This document shows positions 7,293 through 14,360 of a stretch of DNA of 18,572 nt, piece by piece (the stretch's first letter is position 1; each line of letters opens with the position of its first letter). The DNA is from JANMEX01 sp031423755 (GTDB taxonomy: Bacteria; Pseudomonadota; Alphaproteobacteria; Rhizobiales; Rhizobiaceae), in NCBI GenBank assembly GCA_031423755.1, contig JANPGC010000335.1:1-18572 (forward strand), read 5' to 3'. The position numbers and the translations under genes were made by a program. The notes under the pieces were generated by a model that saw only the letters and a program-made list of their open reading frames with translations, made no database searches and was not told the origin of the DNA.

Positions 7293-7458
7293 GGTGAACT
7301 ACCCTTCCGGAACTCTTCCAATCAAGAATCATACAATTTAGAGTTGGTAGATTTGTCACACTTTCAACATCATATTTTCTTGCGCCCTGCAAAACGACAC
7401 CATTGCCCAACCAAAGCACAACCCCTCCGGACCCGATTGCAGGTGACATGTGCGACAT
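7264..7458 (-). CDS. Possible small ORF upstream of and overlapping hicA
   Basis: This minus-strand frame encodes about 64 residues, starting MSHMSPAIGSGGVVLWLGNG and ending VVHLEQTTGGDA. It has fairly balanced amino-acid composition, unlike most shadow frames here. It ends 29 bases inside hicA in another frame. No ribosome-binding site precedes either ATG (7458 or 7449), and I recognise no family. It could be a real leader ORF, a decayed gene fragment, or noise in an AT-richer segment. Confidence 0.2.
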   Translation of the reverse strand: MSHMSPAIGSGGVVLWLGNGVVLQGARKYDVESVTNLPTLNCMILDWKSSGRVVHLEQTTGGDA

Positions 7459-7477
7459 TTTGCGCGCATAAAGCACC

Positions 7478-8131
7478 ATGGCCCGGTTTTTGATCATTGA
7501 TGACCATCCGCTGTTCCGCGAAGCGCTGCAGAGCGCGATTGGCTTGGCGTTTTCTGACGCGGATTCTTTAGAGGCGCGGTCGATTGATGAGGCGCTCAAG
7601 GCGCTGGCGGACAATCCGGTATTTGACCTGGCGTTGCTCGACTTGAACATGCCGGGCACGAGGGGCTTTGAGGGATTGCTGGAGCTCAGGACACAGTATC
7701 CGCGGCTGCCGGTGGTGGTGGTTTCCGGCCATGAAGAGGCGCGGATTATCAGCGAGGCGCTGTCTTACGGTGTGGCCGGGTTTATCCCGAAGTCGGCCAA
7801 GAAGGCCGATCTGGCGGCGGCGATCACTGCGGTGATGAGCGGTGAAATCTATGTTCCGGCAGGCTATGACGCGCCGCAGAACGGCCATGACAATTCCAAG
7901 TCAGAGCTTTTGAGCAAAATCGCTTCCTTGACGCCGCAGCAGCTTCGCGTGTTGCAGATGCTGAAACAGGGGCTTTTGAACAAGCAGATCGCCTACGAGC
8001 TGAAGGTTGGCGAGACGACGATCAAGGCGCATGTGTCGGAGATATTGCGCAAACTCAATGTGTTCTCGCGCACGCAGGCCGTGATTGAGGTGTCAAAGCT
8101 GGATGTCAAGGATGTGTTCCGCGAGGGGTGA
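7478..8131 (+). CDS. NarL/FixJ-type response regulator (REC + LuxR HTH)
   Basis: This is a two-component transcription factor. The receiver domain (residues 1-120) has the acidic pair in FLIIDDHPLF, the phosphoacceptor D55 in LALLDLNMPG, the conserved serine in VVVVSGHEE and lysine in GFIPKSAKKADL. The LuxR-type helix-turn-helix occupies the C-terminus (LTPQQLRVLQMLKQGLLNKQ through TTIKAHVSEILRKLNV). The length is 217 residues. An in-frame stop lies 9 bases before ATG 7478, so the start is fixed, although the ribosome site is weak. It converges on the hybrid kinase gene, with which it probably forms a phosphorelay. The pairing is inferred from position and from the similar layout of NosP/NahK-type loci. 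Confidence 0.92.
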   Translation: MARFLIIDDHPLFREALQSAIGLAFSDADSLEARSIDEALKALADNPVFDLALLDLNMPGTRGFEGLLELRTQYPRLPVVVVSGHEEARIISEALSYGVAGFIPKSAKKADLAAAITAVMSGEIYVPAGYDAPQNGHDNSKSELLSKIASLTPQQLRVLQMLKQGLLNKQIAYELKVGETTIKAHVSEILRKLNVFSRTQAVIEVSKLDVKDVFREG

Positions 8132-8542
8132 TTTGCTCGTGGTGCATCATGAGCGACCCTCGGCGCCGCCCTTCATCCGCCCCCATGGCGGGGCTATCGC
8201 AGATGGGATTTTGAGATGCACTCCACGCAGCATCGTCTTTCCGGACAAGCGAAGCGCAGATCCGGAATCCAGAGCGCCGAGGTTTGACTTGTATCCAATT
8301 CAGCTTTGCCTACCTGAAATTTTTGCATCTCCGGATGCTGCGCCCTTCTTTTCACAGTTGCCGCTCTGGATTCCGGGTTCCGCTTCGCGGCCCCGGAAAG
8401 ACGGAACCGCGCATGGTTTCGGGCAATAGTCCATACGCGATTGCCCTGCCCGCGAGGGGCCCCGGCTCCCCGCAAGTGGCGGGGAGAAGGAGAACAGCGC
8501 CTGTTGCTGACAACTTTCGACGTCTCAGTTCAAACTTCATCG
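8132..8542. repeat. Intergenic palindromic-repeat mosaic between convergent regulator and kinase genes
   Basis: No gene is credible in these 411 bp. Three palindromic units are visible. The first, around 8155-8194, begins GACCCTCGGCGCCGCCC and includes GCCCC/GGGGC arms about CATGGC; its opening recurs at 17059. The second is a long imperfect inverted repeat (8236-8276 against 8362-8401). The third is CTCCCCGC (8466-8473) facing GCGGGGAG (8479-8486), followed by AAGG. These resemble the short intergenic palindromes common in Hyphomicrobiales genomes. They may also end transcription from both sides, though no U-tract is seen. Confidence 0.7.
8236..8401. repeat. Long imperfect inverted repeat, about 40-bp arms
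   Basis: The left arm (8236-8276) begins TCTTTCCGGACAAGCGAAGC and ends CCGGAATCCAGAGCG. The right arm (8362-8401) is its reverse complement with about six differences and one indel in the middle. The arms enclose about 85 bp of more AT-rich sequence. The size (166 bp) and terminal palindromy suggest a non-autonomous repeat element. No obvious target duplication is seen. Confidence 0.65.
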
Positions 8543-9877
8543 TCACGCCAACAAATGCGCCATCAGCGCTCTTAGCTCCGCCGGCCTTACAGGTTTGAGC
8601 ATCACTTCTATCCGCTGTTCCTTGGCGACGGATGCCATTTCCTTGTCGGGGTCGGCGGTGATGATGATGGCGGGGACGTGGCGCTTCAAGAGTTTGCGCG
8701 CTTCGGTGATGGTTTGCGAGCCTAGGGTCGCGCGGTCGAGGTGCTGGTCAGCGATGATGATGTCGGGCGACCAGCCGCCGGTGGACAGGGCCGTCATGGC
8801 TTCGCCCAGGCTTGCGGCAAGGCGGGTGTCGCAATTCCAGCGGCCTAAAAGTCCGGCCATAGCCTCTTGCACGCTGCGGTCATTTTCGACGAGCAGGACC
8901 TTGGCGCTGAACAGGCCGTAGACAGGATTGTCGGGGATCGGCGTCGAGCCAGCAGATTTTGGCTCAAACTGGCCGATTGCCAAGGGCAATGTGATGCGAA
9001 ATTCAGTGCCGGTGCCGACTTTGGATTTGAACTCCAGCGGGTGGCCGAGCGCCAGCGTCATGCGCCGGACAATCGACAGGCCGAGGCCGAGGCCCCCGGC
9101 ATGGGCTGTGGCAGCGTTGTGGCCGCGATGGAATTCTTCGAAGACGAGGGATTTTTGATCCTCGGCAATGCCGATGCCGGTATCAATGACGTCGATGCGC
9201 ACCTGCCGCCCGCGCCGCCGCGCGCCGATCAGGACGCCGCCTTCACCGGTGTAGCGCAGCGCATTGGACAATATATTTTGCAGGACGCGCCGCAGCATCA
9301 TCCGGTCTGATGTCACGTGAAGGCTGGCGGGGCGGATGCGCAGTTTGAGACCGGCATTTTGCGCCAACGGGGCGAAATCCGATTCCAGCGACTCGAATAT
9401 GTCCTGCAGCGCAAAGCTGGTCAGCTCCGGTTTCATGACGCCTGAATCGAGCCGGGAAATGTCGAGGAGCGTGCGCAGCAGCTCTTCCATCGTGTCGAGC
9501 GAACGCTCGACCTGCTGCACCAGATTGGAGCCTTCGCCATCCATCAGGATTTCCGACAGGCCGGAGACGGACAGGCGCGCGGCATTCAGCGGCTGCAAGA
9601 CATCATGGCTGGCAGCGGCGATGAAGCGGGTCTTGGAGGCGTTGGCGGTCTCGGCGGCTTCCTTGGCCACGGAAAGATCGCGGTTCGACTGTTCGAGGCG
9701 CCGCAGCGTCTGCTTCAACTCGTCCGTCTTGGCCCGGACGCGGCCCTCGAGGTTGATCGCGGTCTGGAACAGGGTGAAGGCGTTGCCCTGCTGGTCCATT
9801 GAGCGCTCGACACGGTCAATCAGCGCCTCGTTTATGCGCTTCAGGCGGGCAAGATCAGTGACATTGGCGACTGTCAT
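8543..9877 (-). CDS. Soluble hybrid histidine kinase (HisKA-HATPase-REC), NahK-like
   Basis: This sensor kinase has no membrane segment. Residues 1-85 form a helical, probably coiled-coil input region (QGNAFTLFQTAINLEGRVRA, then LEQSNRDLSVAKEAAETANA). The HisKA H-box is FIAAASHDVLQPLNAARL with H91. The ATPase domain shows the N-box NILSNALRYT (201-210), G1 DTGIGI (from 232) and G2 GGLGLGLSIV (261-270). A C-terminal receiver (about 325-444) has phosphoacceptor D377 in DIIIADQHLD, T407 in IIITAD and K428 in MLKPV; its acidic pocket reads VEND instead of the usual DD. The H-box and linker resemble the NahK/ErcS' group. Its ATG overlaps the stop codon of the FIST gene by 4 bp, so the two are translationally coupled. 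The receiver may act as a phosphate sink or relay to an Hpt protein. Confidence 0.93.
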   Translation of the reverse strand: MTVANVTDLARLKRINEALIDRVERSMDQQGNAFTLFQTAINLEGRVRAKTDELKQTLRRLEQSNRDLSVAKEAAETANASKTRFIAAASHDVLQPLNAARLSVSGLSEILMDGEGSNLVQQVERSLDTMEELLRTLLDISRLDSGVMKPELTSFALQDIFESLESDFAPLAQNAGLKLRIRPASLHVTSDRMMLRRVLQNILSNALRYTGEGGVLIGARRRGRQVRIDVIDTGIGIAEDQKSLVFEEFHRGHNAATAHAGGLGLGLSIVRRMTLALGHPLEFKSKVGTGTEFRITLPLAIGQFEPKSAGSTPIPDNPVYGLFSAKVLLVENDRSVQEAMAGLLGRWNCDTRLAASLGEAMTALSTGGWSPDIIIADQHLDRATLGSQTITEARKLLKRHVPAIIITADPDKEMASVAKEQRIEVMLKPVRPAELRALMAHLLA

Positions 9878-11031
9878 TGCGCTGTGCCGAATGCGATGCC
9901 AGTCAGCGTCTGGTTCAGATGCAGAGACTGGTATTGTTCGCCGTAGGTGCCGAAGCCGATGACACGGTGCTGTTGGTAAAGCTGCGACATGCCGCGGAAG
10001 ACCTGGCGGTTTTGCGCGTCGAGACGGCGAAGGATACAGTCAAAGCCGAAGATCATGTCGATGCCGCCGAGATTATTGTCGACCTCGTTGAGCGTGGCGC
10101 GCGTTGATTCGACCATGCCCTGCGCCTGCGCCACGGTCAGCACCACGCCGTCGTCGATTGCACAGAAGAAGGAGAGCGAGCCATCGGGGTTCACCTTCTG
10201 GATCGACCGGCAGAAATATTCGCCACCAACGCGGACCACAACGGGGTGGGAGGCGAAGGACATCGCGGTCAGCGATTCCGGCGCGATGCCGATGGCGTTG
10301 GCGTACTCTTCGGCTGCGGGAGCGGCGTTGAACTCGTAGACGATGCGTCTGGCAGGGTCTGATGCGGTGACCACCAGCTTCTGCGCCGAGGGAATAAAAT
10401 TGTCGGATTTGAAAATCTGGAATGGAATTGCAGTGCTGATGATCAGGATGACGGCGCGTCCCGACCACGCGGTTCCGTTGGCCAGAATGAAGGTCTTGCG
10501 GAACTCCATGTGATCGCCGGCCGAGCCGCCTATCAAGGGAATGTCGTCGAGGCCCCAGAAGATGGCGGCAGTGACTGCCTCCTCGGCGTAGGACATGCCG
10601 TCGATGAGGCACAGGGCGAACGGTTTGTCGTGCGCAGTGGATGCGGCTTTGAGCGTGTGCTGCTCGCGTTTGGCGGCGACCGAGGCGGCGATGTCGCCCA
10701 TACCGCCGCTTGCGAGATCATCAATGACCAGCGGCGATATTGTGAAAGCATGTCGCGGGAAGAGCACGAACAGAACGTCCCCATCCAGTATACCTTCGGG
10801 GGTCAGCTCGCCCGCCGTTGTGCAGCCGGTGCACTCAAGGTCTGGCAGGTCAATGCGCAGGCGTTCAGCCAGTTCGACCGGGTCGATTGAGGGGTCGGAA
10901 AAGAAGACGCAGCCGAACCAGCCGCCAAGATCCTGAACGGTAAATATCTCTGCGCACAGGCAGTCAACAGATCCGCCGCGCATGTGCAACGCGCGGATTC
11001 CTGATGCGTAGGTTGTCCAGTTCAAGTCCAA
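9874..11031 (-). CDS. FIST-domain sensory protein, NosP-like
   Basis: This is a cytoplasmic FIST protein of about 385 residues. The FIST_N core shows WFGCVFFSDP, ECTGCTTAGELTPEGI and IGGSAGDHMEFRKTFILANG. The FIST_C part ends with VIGFGTYGEQYQSLHLNQTL and TGIAFG. FIST proteins bind small ligands. In Pseudomonas and Vibrio, NosP is a haem-binding FIST protein that senses nitric oxide and inhibits its co-transcribed kinase, and the same gene order is seen here. Haem binding cannot be read from this sequence. I propose the TTG start at 11031 because GGGAGG lies exactly 7 bases upstream and the product then begins LDLNWTTYASG, similar to other FIST N-termini. Alternatives are ATG 10983 and GTG 11112, neither with a ribosome site. 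Confidence 0.85.
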   Translation of the reverse strand: MDLNWTTYASGIRALHMRGGSVDCLCAEIFTVQDLGGWFGCVFFSDPSIDPVELAERLRIDLPDLECTGCTTAGELTPEGILDGDVLFVLFPRHAFTISPLVIDDLASGGMGDIAASVAAKREQHTLKAASTAHDKPFALCLIDGMSYAEEAVTAAIFWGLDDIPLIGGSAGDHMEFRKTFILANGTAWSGRAVILIISTAIPFQIFKSDNFIPSAQKLVVTASDPARRIVYEFNAAPAAEEYANAIGIAPESLTAMSFASHPVVVRVGGEYFCRSIQKVNPDGSLSFFCAIDDGVVLTVAQAQGMVESTRATLNEVDNNLGGIDMIFGFDCILRRLDAQNRQVFRGMSQLYQQHRVIGFGTYGEQYQSLHLNQTLTGIAFGTAQ

Positions 11032-11110
11032 GCCGCAGCCTCCCGTCCGCGTCCGGCTGAAAATCCACTTTCGCGCCCAACTGGAGCAGCTTTCTGCGCT
11101 TCCGGTGCTC

Positions 11111-11172
11111 ACGTACGCATTTCTGCCCCGCCTTTAAGCGGCAAGCCGCTGGCGGGGGCCCCAAACGTACGC
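11111..11172. repeat. GC-rich palindrome flanked by 8-bp direct repeats
   Basis: ACGTACGC occurs at 11111-11118 and again at 11165-11172. The 46 bp between them contain a nested hairpin: GCCCCGCC (11125-11132) pairs with GGCGGGGGC (11151-11159), and inside it AGCGGC (11137-11142) pairs with GCCGCT (11145-11150). A compact palindrome bounded by a direct repeat looks like insertion of a small mobile palindromic unit with target duplication. Because CGTACG is itself palindromic, coincidence remains possible. It could also act as a hairpin after the acyl-CoA ligase gene. Confidence 0.5.
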
Positions 11173-11278
11173 TCTGCGCCGGTACTCGAAAACCACTCCA
11201 TTTGACTCGCCAAACTGAATTTTGAGCCAGACTTTGCTTGATGTGATACGGCAGACTGCAGGCGGCAATGTCAAGCGC

Positions 11279-12907
11279 TCAGGCATCTTTGCCCAAAAGC
11301 ACGCCGCCGAACAGTTCGCGCAGGCGGTTTTTCAGGATTTTGCCGGTGGCATTGCGCGGGATGGCGTCGGTGAAGACCACCATATCGGGGATTTGCCACT
11401 TTGCGACCTTGCCCTCGTAGAAGGCGATAAGCGCCGCAGGGTCCGGGTCCTTGTCAGCGGCTTTAACGGCAACAAGCACGGGGCGTTCGTCCCATTTTTC
11501 ATGCTTTGCGCCGATGACAGCCGCGTCGGCAAGGTCCGGGTGGCCCATCGCGATGCCTTCTAGCTCGACAGAAGAAATCCACTCGCCGCCTGACTTGATG
11601 ATGTCTTTGGAGCGGTCCTTGATGGTCACGTAGCCTTCCGGATCGATGGTGGCGACGTCTCCGGTCATGAACCAGTCGCCGGACTTGGCGGTGCCTTTGT
11701 CCTGCTTGAAATAGCTGTCGACCACCCAGTGGCCACGGATGGCGAGATCGCCTTGTGTGGCGCCGTCTTCGGGCAATTCGGCGCTGTCATCGCCGGTGAT
11801 GCGAAGCTGGACGCCGAACAGCGGGCGGCCCTGGCTGAGGCGAAGCTTGTGCTGCTCCTCTTCGGCGAGCGCCATATGCCTGTTGAGGAGCGCGTTTGCT
11901 GTGCCGATGGGCGAGGTTTCACTCATGCCCCAGGCGTGAATCGTTTCAACGCCGTGGCGTTCGCGGAAAGCCTTGATGGTTGACGGCGGACAGGCGGAAC
12001 CGCCGACGGCGGTGCGCTGGAGGGATTCGAGTTTGGCTCCGCTCTTCTGCGCGGCGGCGAGCAGGCCCTGCCATATGGTCGGGACGCCGGCCGCGACGGT
12101 GACCTTTTCGGTTTCGATCAGCTTGACCAGGCTGTCGCCGTCGAGACCCGGGCCTGGCATAGCCAGTTTTGAGCCGACCATGGCGGCGGCATATGGCACG
12201 CCCCAGGCATTGACATGGAACATCGGCACGACCGGCAAAATGCAATCACGCGCCGACAGGTTGAGGGCATCGGGGACGCAGACGGCGAACGTGTGCAGCA
12301 GCGTCGAGCGGTGCGAATAAAGGACGCCTTTCGGGTTGCCGGTGGTGCCGGAGGTGTAGCAGAGGCTGGAGGCGGCGAGCTCATCCAGCTCCGGCCAGTC
12401 GTAGTTGACATCACCGGTTGCGATGAATTCATCAAAGAACATCAGTCCGGGGATGGTGGCTGCCGCTTCCTCGTCGCGCGGGCCCATGAGGATATAGGCT
12501 TTGACCGGTTTGAACTGGTCCTTCAATTTGGCAATCAGCGGAAGGAAAGTGCGGTCGAAGAAGATCACCTCGTCTTCGGCATGATTGACAATATAGACCA
12601 TCTGTTCGGGAAACAGGCGCGGATTGATCGTGTGGCAGACCATGCCGCCGCCGGAGACGCCGAAGTAGATTTCCAAATGCCGGTAATTGTTCCAGGCGAT
12701 GGTGGCGCAGCGCCCGCCTTTGCTGATACCAAACTTCGTCAGTGCCGAGGCCAGTTGGCGCGAGCCTTTGGCAACATTGCGCCAGTTGGTGCGGGCAATG
12801 CCACCGGTCGTTTCGACGGACACAATTTCGGTATCGCCATGGTATTTGGCCGCATGGTCAATCAGGGAACTGATCACCAGCGGCATCGTCATCATCTGGC
12901 CAAGCAT
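11279..12907 (-). CDS. Acyl-CoA ligase (medium/long-chain fatty acid-CoA synthetase, AMP-binding)
   Basis: This ATP-dependent ligase activates a carboxylic acid through an acyl-adenylate to the CoA thioester. The P-loop motif YTSGTTGNPKGVLYSH begins at about residue 184, the A5 motif GMSETSP at 327-333, GDWFMTGDVATIDPEGYVTI marks the hinge region, and PRNATGKILK near residue 523 carries the adenylation lysine. The length of 542 residues fits FadD3/AlkK-like ligases of the medium-to-long-chain group; the exact chain length cannot be judged. I chose ATG 12907, because GGGAGG lies 5 bases upstream and the family starts MLGQMMTMPLVISSLI. The open frame continues upstream to 13090 without such support. 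It is divergent from the TerC gene and stands alone. Confidence 0.92.
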   Translation of the reverse strand: MLGQMMTMPLVISSLIDHAAKYHGDTEIVSVETTGGIARTNWRNVAKGSRQLASALTKFGISKGGRCATIAWNNYRHLEIYFGVSGGGMVCHTINPRLFPEQMVYIVNHAEDEVIFFDRTFLPLIAKLKDQFKPVKAYILMGPRDEEAAATIPGLMFFDEFIATGDVNYDWPELDELAASSLCYTSGTTGNPKGVLYSHRSTLLHTFAVCVPDALNLSARDCILPVVPMFHVNAWGVPYAAAMVGSKLAMPGPGLDGDSLVKLIETEKVTVAAGVPTIWQGLLAAAQKSGAKLESLQRTAVGGSACPPSTIKAFRERHGVETIHAWGMSETSPIGTANALLNRHMALAEEEQHKLRLSQGRPLFGVQLRITGDDSAELPEDGATQGDLAIRGHWVVDSYFKQDKGTAKSGDWFMTGDVATIDPEGYVTIKDRSKDIIKSGGEWISSVELEGIAMGHPDLADAAVIGAKHEKWDERPVLVAVKAADKDPDPAALIAFYEGKVAKWQIPDMVVFTDAIPRNATGKILKNRLRELFGGVLLGKDA

Positions 12908-13163
12908 CAACGCCTCCCGCGTTTGTTGAACCCGTGCGCGGCAGGCCTCCCAACCTTCAAGCGCAAGCTGCTTCAGTGTGGAGCACAAGAACACGGTGTC
13001 AAGGCGGACGAAGGTCTTGCCATCCGCGCAAAGCGTCCGGCTTTGGCAAATTGTTGCAAAAGTCGTCGGCGGACTTGTTCTTTTGCGCATGATGGGCCAA
13101 ATGCGGGGAAGCTTTTTGGCGCGGCACAGGTCGTTGCCCGGTCAGATCGAGGCAGTTCACATC
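12908..13163. other. Divergent spacer between acyl-CoA ligase and TerC gene
   Basis: This 256-bp stretch has open frames on both strands that are extensions of the two genes, but none with a ribosome site or recognisable product. It should hold two divergent promoters; I cannot see good -35/-10 pairs. A GAGG at 13150-13153 may be the ribosome site for TerC. I looked for a manganese (yybP-ykoY) riboswitch core, which is frequent before TerC genes, and found no convincing match. Confidence 0.4.
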
Positions 13164-13832
13164 ATGATGGAAATCTTCACACCGGCTGGCTTCACCGCTC
13201 TTCTGCAAGTGATCGGCATTGATCTGGTTTTGGCGGGCGACAATGCCGTGGTGATCGGGCTTGCTGCGGCGGGATTGCCGAAAGAGATGCGCAACCGCGC
13301 CATTCTTGTCGGTATCATCGCGGCAACTGTGCTGCGCATCGGCTTTGCGGCGATTACCACGCAGCTTCTGGCGATTGTCGGACTGCTGCTGGCAGGCGGC
13401 ATCTTGCTTCTGTGGGTATGCTGGAAGATGTGGCGCGAGCTGCGCCAAGGCCACGACGCGGATGAAATGGCGGCGCACGAGGCGCTGTCCGACAGCGATA
13501 TCAATGCGGATGGGTCCGTTGCGTCCGGGCAGCCAACAAAGACGTTCGGCCAGGCAGCTTGGCAAATCGTCATCGCCGATGTGTCAATGTCGCTCGATAA
13601 TGTGCTGGCAGTGGCAGGCGCGGCGCGTGATCATCCGACAGTGCTGGTGATCGGGCTGGTGCTGTCGATTGCGCTGATGGGTCTTGCGGCTTCGTTTATC
13701 GCGCGGCTGCTGTCCAAGCACCGCTGGATTGCCTATGTCGGCCTTGCGATAATCCTTTATGTGGCCGGTGACATGATCTATCGCGGGTACTTGGAAGTGG
13801 CACCGCATGTTGCAGCGTCGATGGCCGGCTGA
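13164..13832 (+). CDS. TerC/YjbE-family integral membrane protein
   Basis: This polytopic inner-membrane protein of 222 residues belongs to the TerC family, whose members are linked to metal (often manganese) export or tellurite resistance. Two half-repeats carry the characteristic acidic motifs: IGIDLVLAGDNAVVIGLA (about residues 17-34) and VIADVSMSLDNVLAVAGAA, each at the start of a membrane helix. Further hydrophobic helices include LLAIVGLLLAGGILLLWVCW and WIAYVGLAIILYVAGDMIY. ATG 13164 (or 13167) is preferred because the conserved part begins at MEIFTPAGF; the longer frame from 12978 overlaps the ligase promoter region and looks non-coding. It ends 3 bp before the stop codon of zur. A metal role is suggested by the family and the neighbour, but it is not proven. 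Confidence 0.87.
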   Translation: MMEIFTPAGFTALLQVIGIDLVLAGDNAVVIGLAAAGLPKEMRNRAILVGIIAATVLRIGFAAITTQLLAIVGLLLAGGILLLWVCWKMWRELRQGHDADEMAAHEALSDSDINADGSVASGQPTKTFGQAAWQIVIADVSMSLDNVLAVAGAARDHPTVLVIGLVLSIALMGLAASFIARLLSKHRWIAYVGLAIILYVAGDMIYRGYLEVAPHVAASMAG

Positions 13833-13835
13833 CCG

Positions 13836-14255
13836 TCAAGCGCTGCCTACGCAAGCCGCGCATTGGCCATGCAGTTCAATGGCTGACTTCTTCGCGTGGA
13901 AGCCGTTGCATTTGGCCCACTCCTCCAACCGGTGCTCTATGGCGCTGTCGGCGAATTCGCTGACTTGACCGCAGTCGTCACAAATGGCGAAACCGGCGAC
14001 GCCATGATGATGCCCCTCCCCGTGCCCGTGGGCGCAGGCCATGAAGGCGTTTATGCTTTCGAGCTTGTGGATGTGCCCGAGCGCGACGAGTCGATCCAGC
14101 GCGCGGTAAACCTGCAAGGGTGCACGGAAACCCTGCGGACGGAGCTTGTCAAGCAAAGCATAGGCTGTGACCGGCGCACGGGCACCCTGAAGCTCGGTCA
14201 AGACCAGCGACTGGTTGCGGGTAAGCGCTTTGTCCGCTTGGTCAGGCGATGCCAT
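13836..14255 (-). CDS. zur: Zinc uptake regulator Zur (Fur family)
   Basis: This zinc-dependent repressor has 139 residues. The N-terminal winged helix covers about residues 10-65 (SLVLTELQGARAPVTAYALL, then APLQVYRALDRLVALGHIHK). The C-terminal dimerisation and metal part has the histidine-rich loop HGHGEGHHHG (76-85) and two cysteine pairs C92/C95 (CDDC) and C132/C135 (CAAC), which form the structural zinc site of the Fur family. The Q-V-Y-R-A-L-D motif and the LES at 65-67 fit Zur rather than Fur or Mur. GGAG lies 7 bases before ATG 14255. It is divergent from znuCBA with two Zur-box-like palindromes in between, so it probably represses the transporter and itself. Confidence 0.93.
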   Translation of the reverse strand: MASPDQADKALTRNQSLVLTELQGARAPVTAYALLDKLRPQGFRAPLQVYRALDRLVALGHIHKLESINAFMACAHGHGEGHHHGVAGFAICDDCGQVSEFADSAIEHRLEEWAKCNGFHAKKSAIELHGQCAACVGSA

Positions 14256-14275
14256 TCAGTCGCTCCAAACTTGGA

Positions 14276-14290
14276 TGTAATAACATAACA
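14276..14290. promoter_or_regulatory. Zur-box-like palindrome 1 (zur-proximal)
   Basis: TGTAATAACATAACA is a 6-3-6 palindrome with one mismatch between the arms. It lies 20 bp upstream of the zur start codon in an AT-rich island. It matches the general TGTTATAACA-like core of alphaproteobacterial Zur sites. Its placement suggests control of zur itself. Confidence 0.75.
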
Positions 14291-14304
14291 ATTCAATTGA
14301 CTCT

Positions 14305-14319
14305 TGTAATAACATTACA
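14305..14319. promoter_or_regulatory. Zur-box-like palindrome 2 (znuC-proximal)
   Basis: TGTAATAACATTACA is a perfect 6-3-6 palindrome, sharing 14 of 15 bases with the first box and centred 29 bp from it (nearly three helical turns). A possible znuC -35 TTGACT lies at 14297-14302, so a bound repressor would sit in the promoter spacer. No clear -10 hexamer is visible. Confidence 0.8.
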
Positions 14320-14360
14320 TAGGCAAGCATTCAAGCTGAACCAACCGGGGCTCTGCCGGA

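Noticed and set aside
12978..13163. N-terminal extension of the TerC frame, and a possible yybP-ykoY manganese riboswitch before it
   Set aside because: The extension has no ribosome site and no membrane or TerC similarity. The leader contains GGGGAAG but not the conserved riboswitch core sequences in order, so I do not call one.
12215..13222. Plus-strand 335-residue open frame opposite the acyl-CoA ligase
   Set aside because: It is the antisense of a gene with all AMP-ligase motifs; the composition is typical of a shadow frame.
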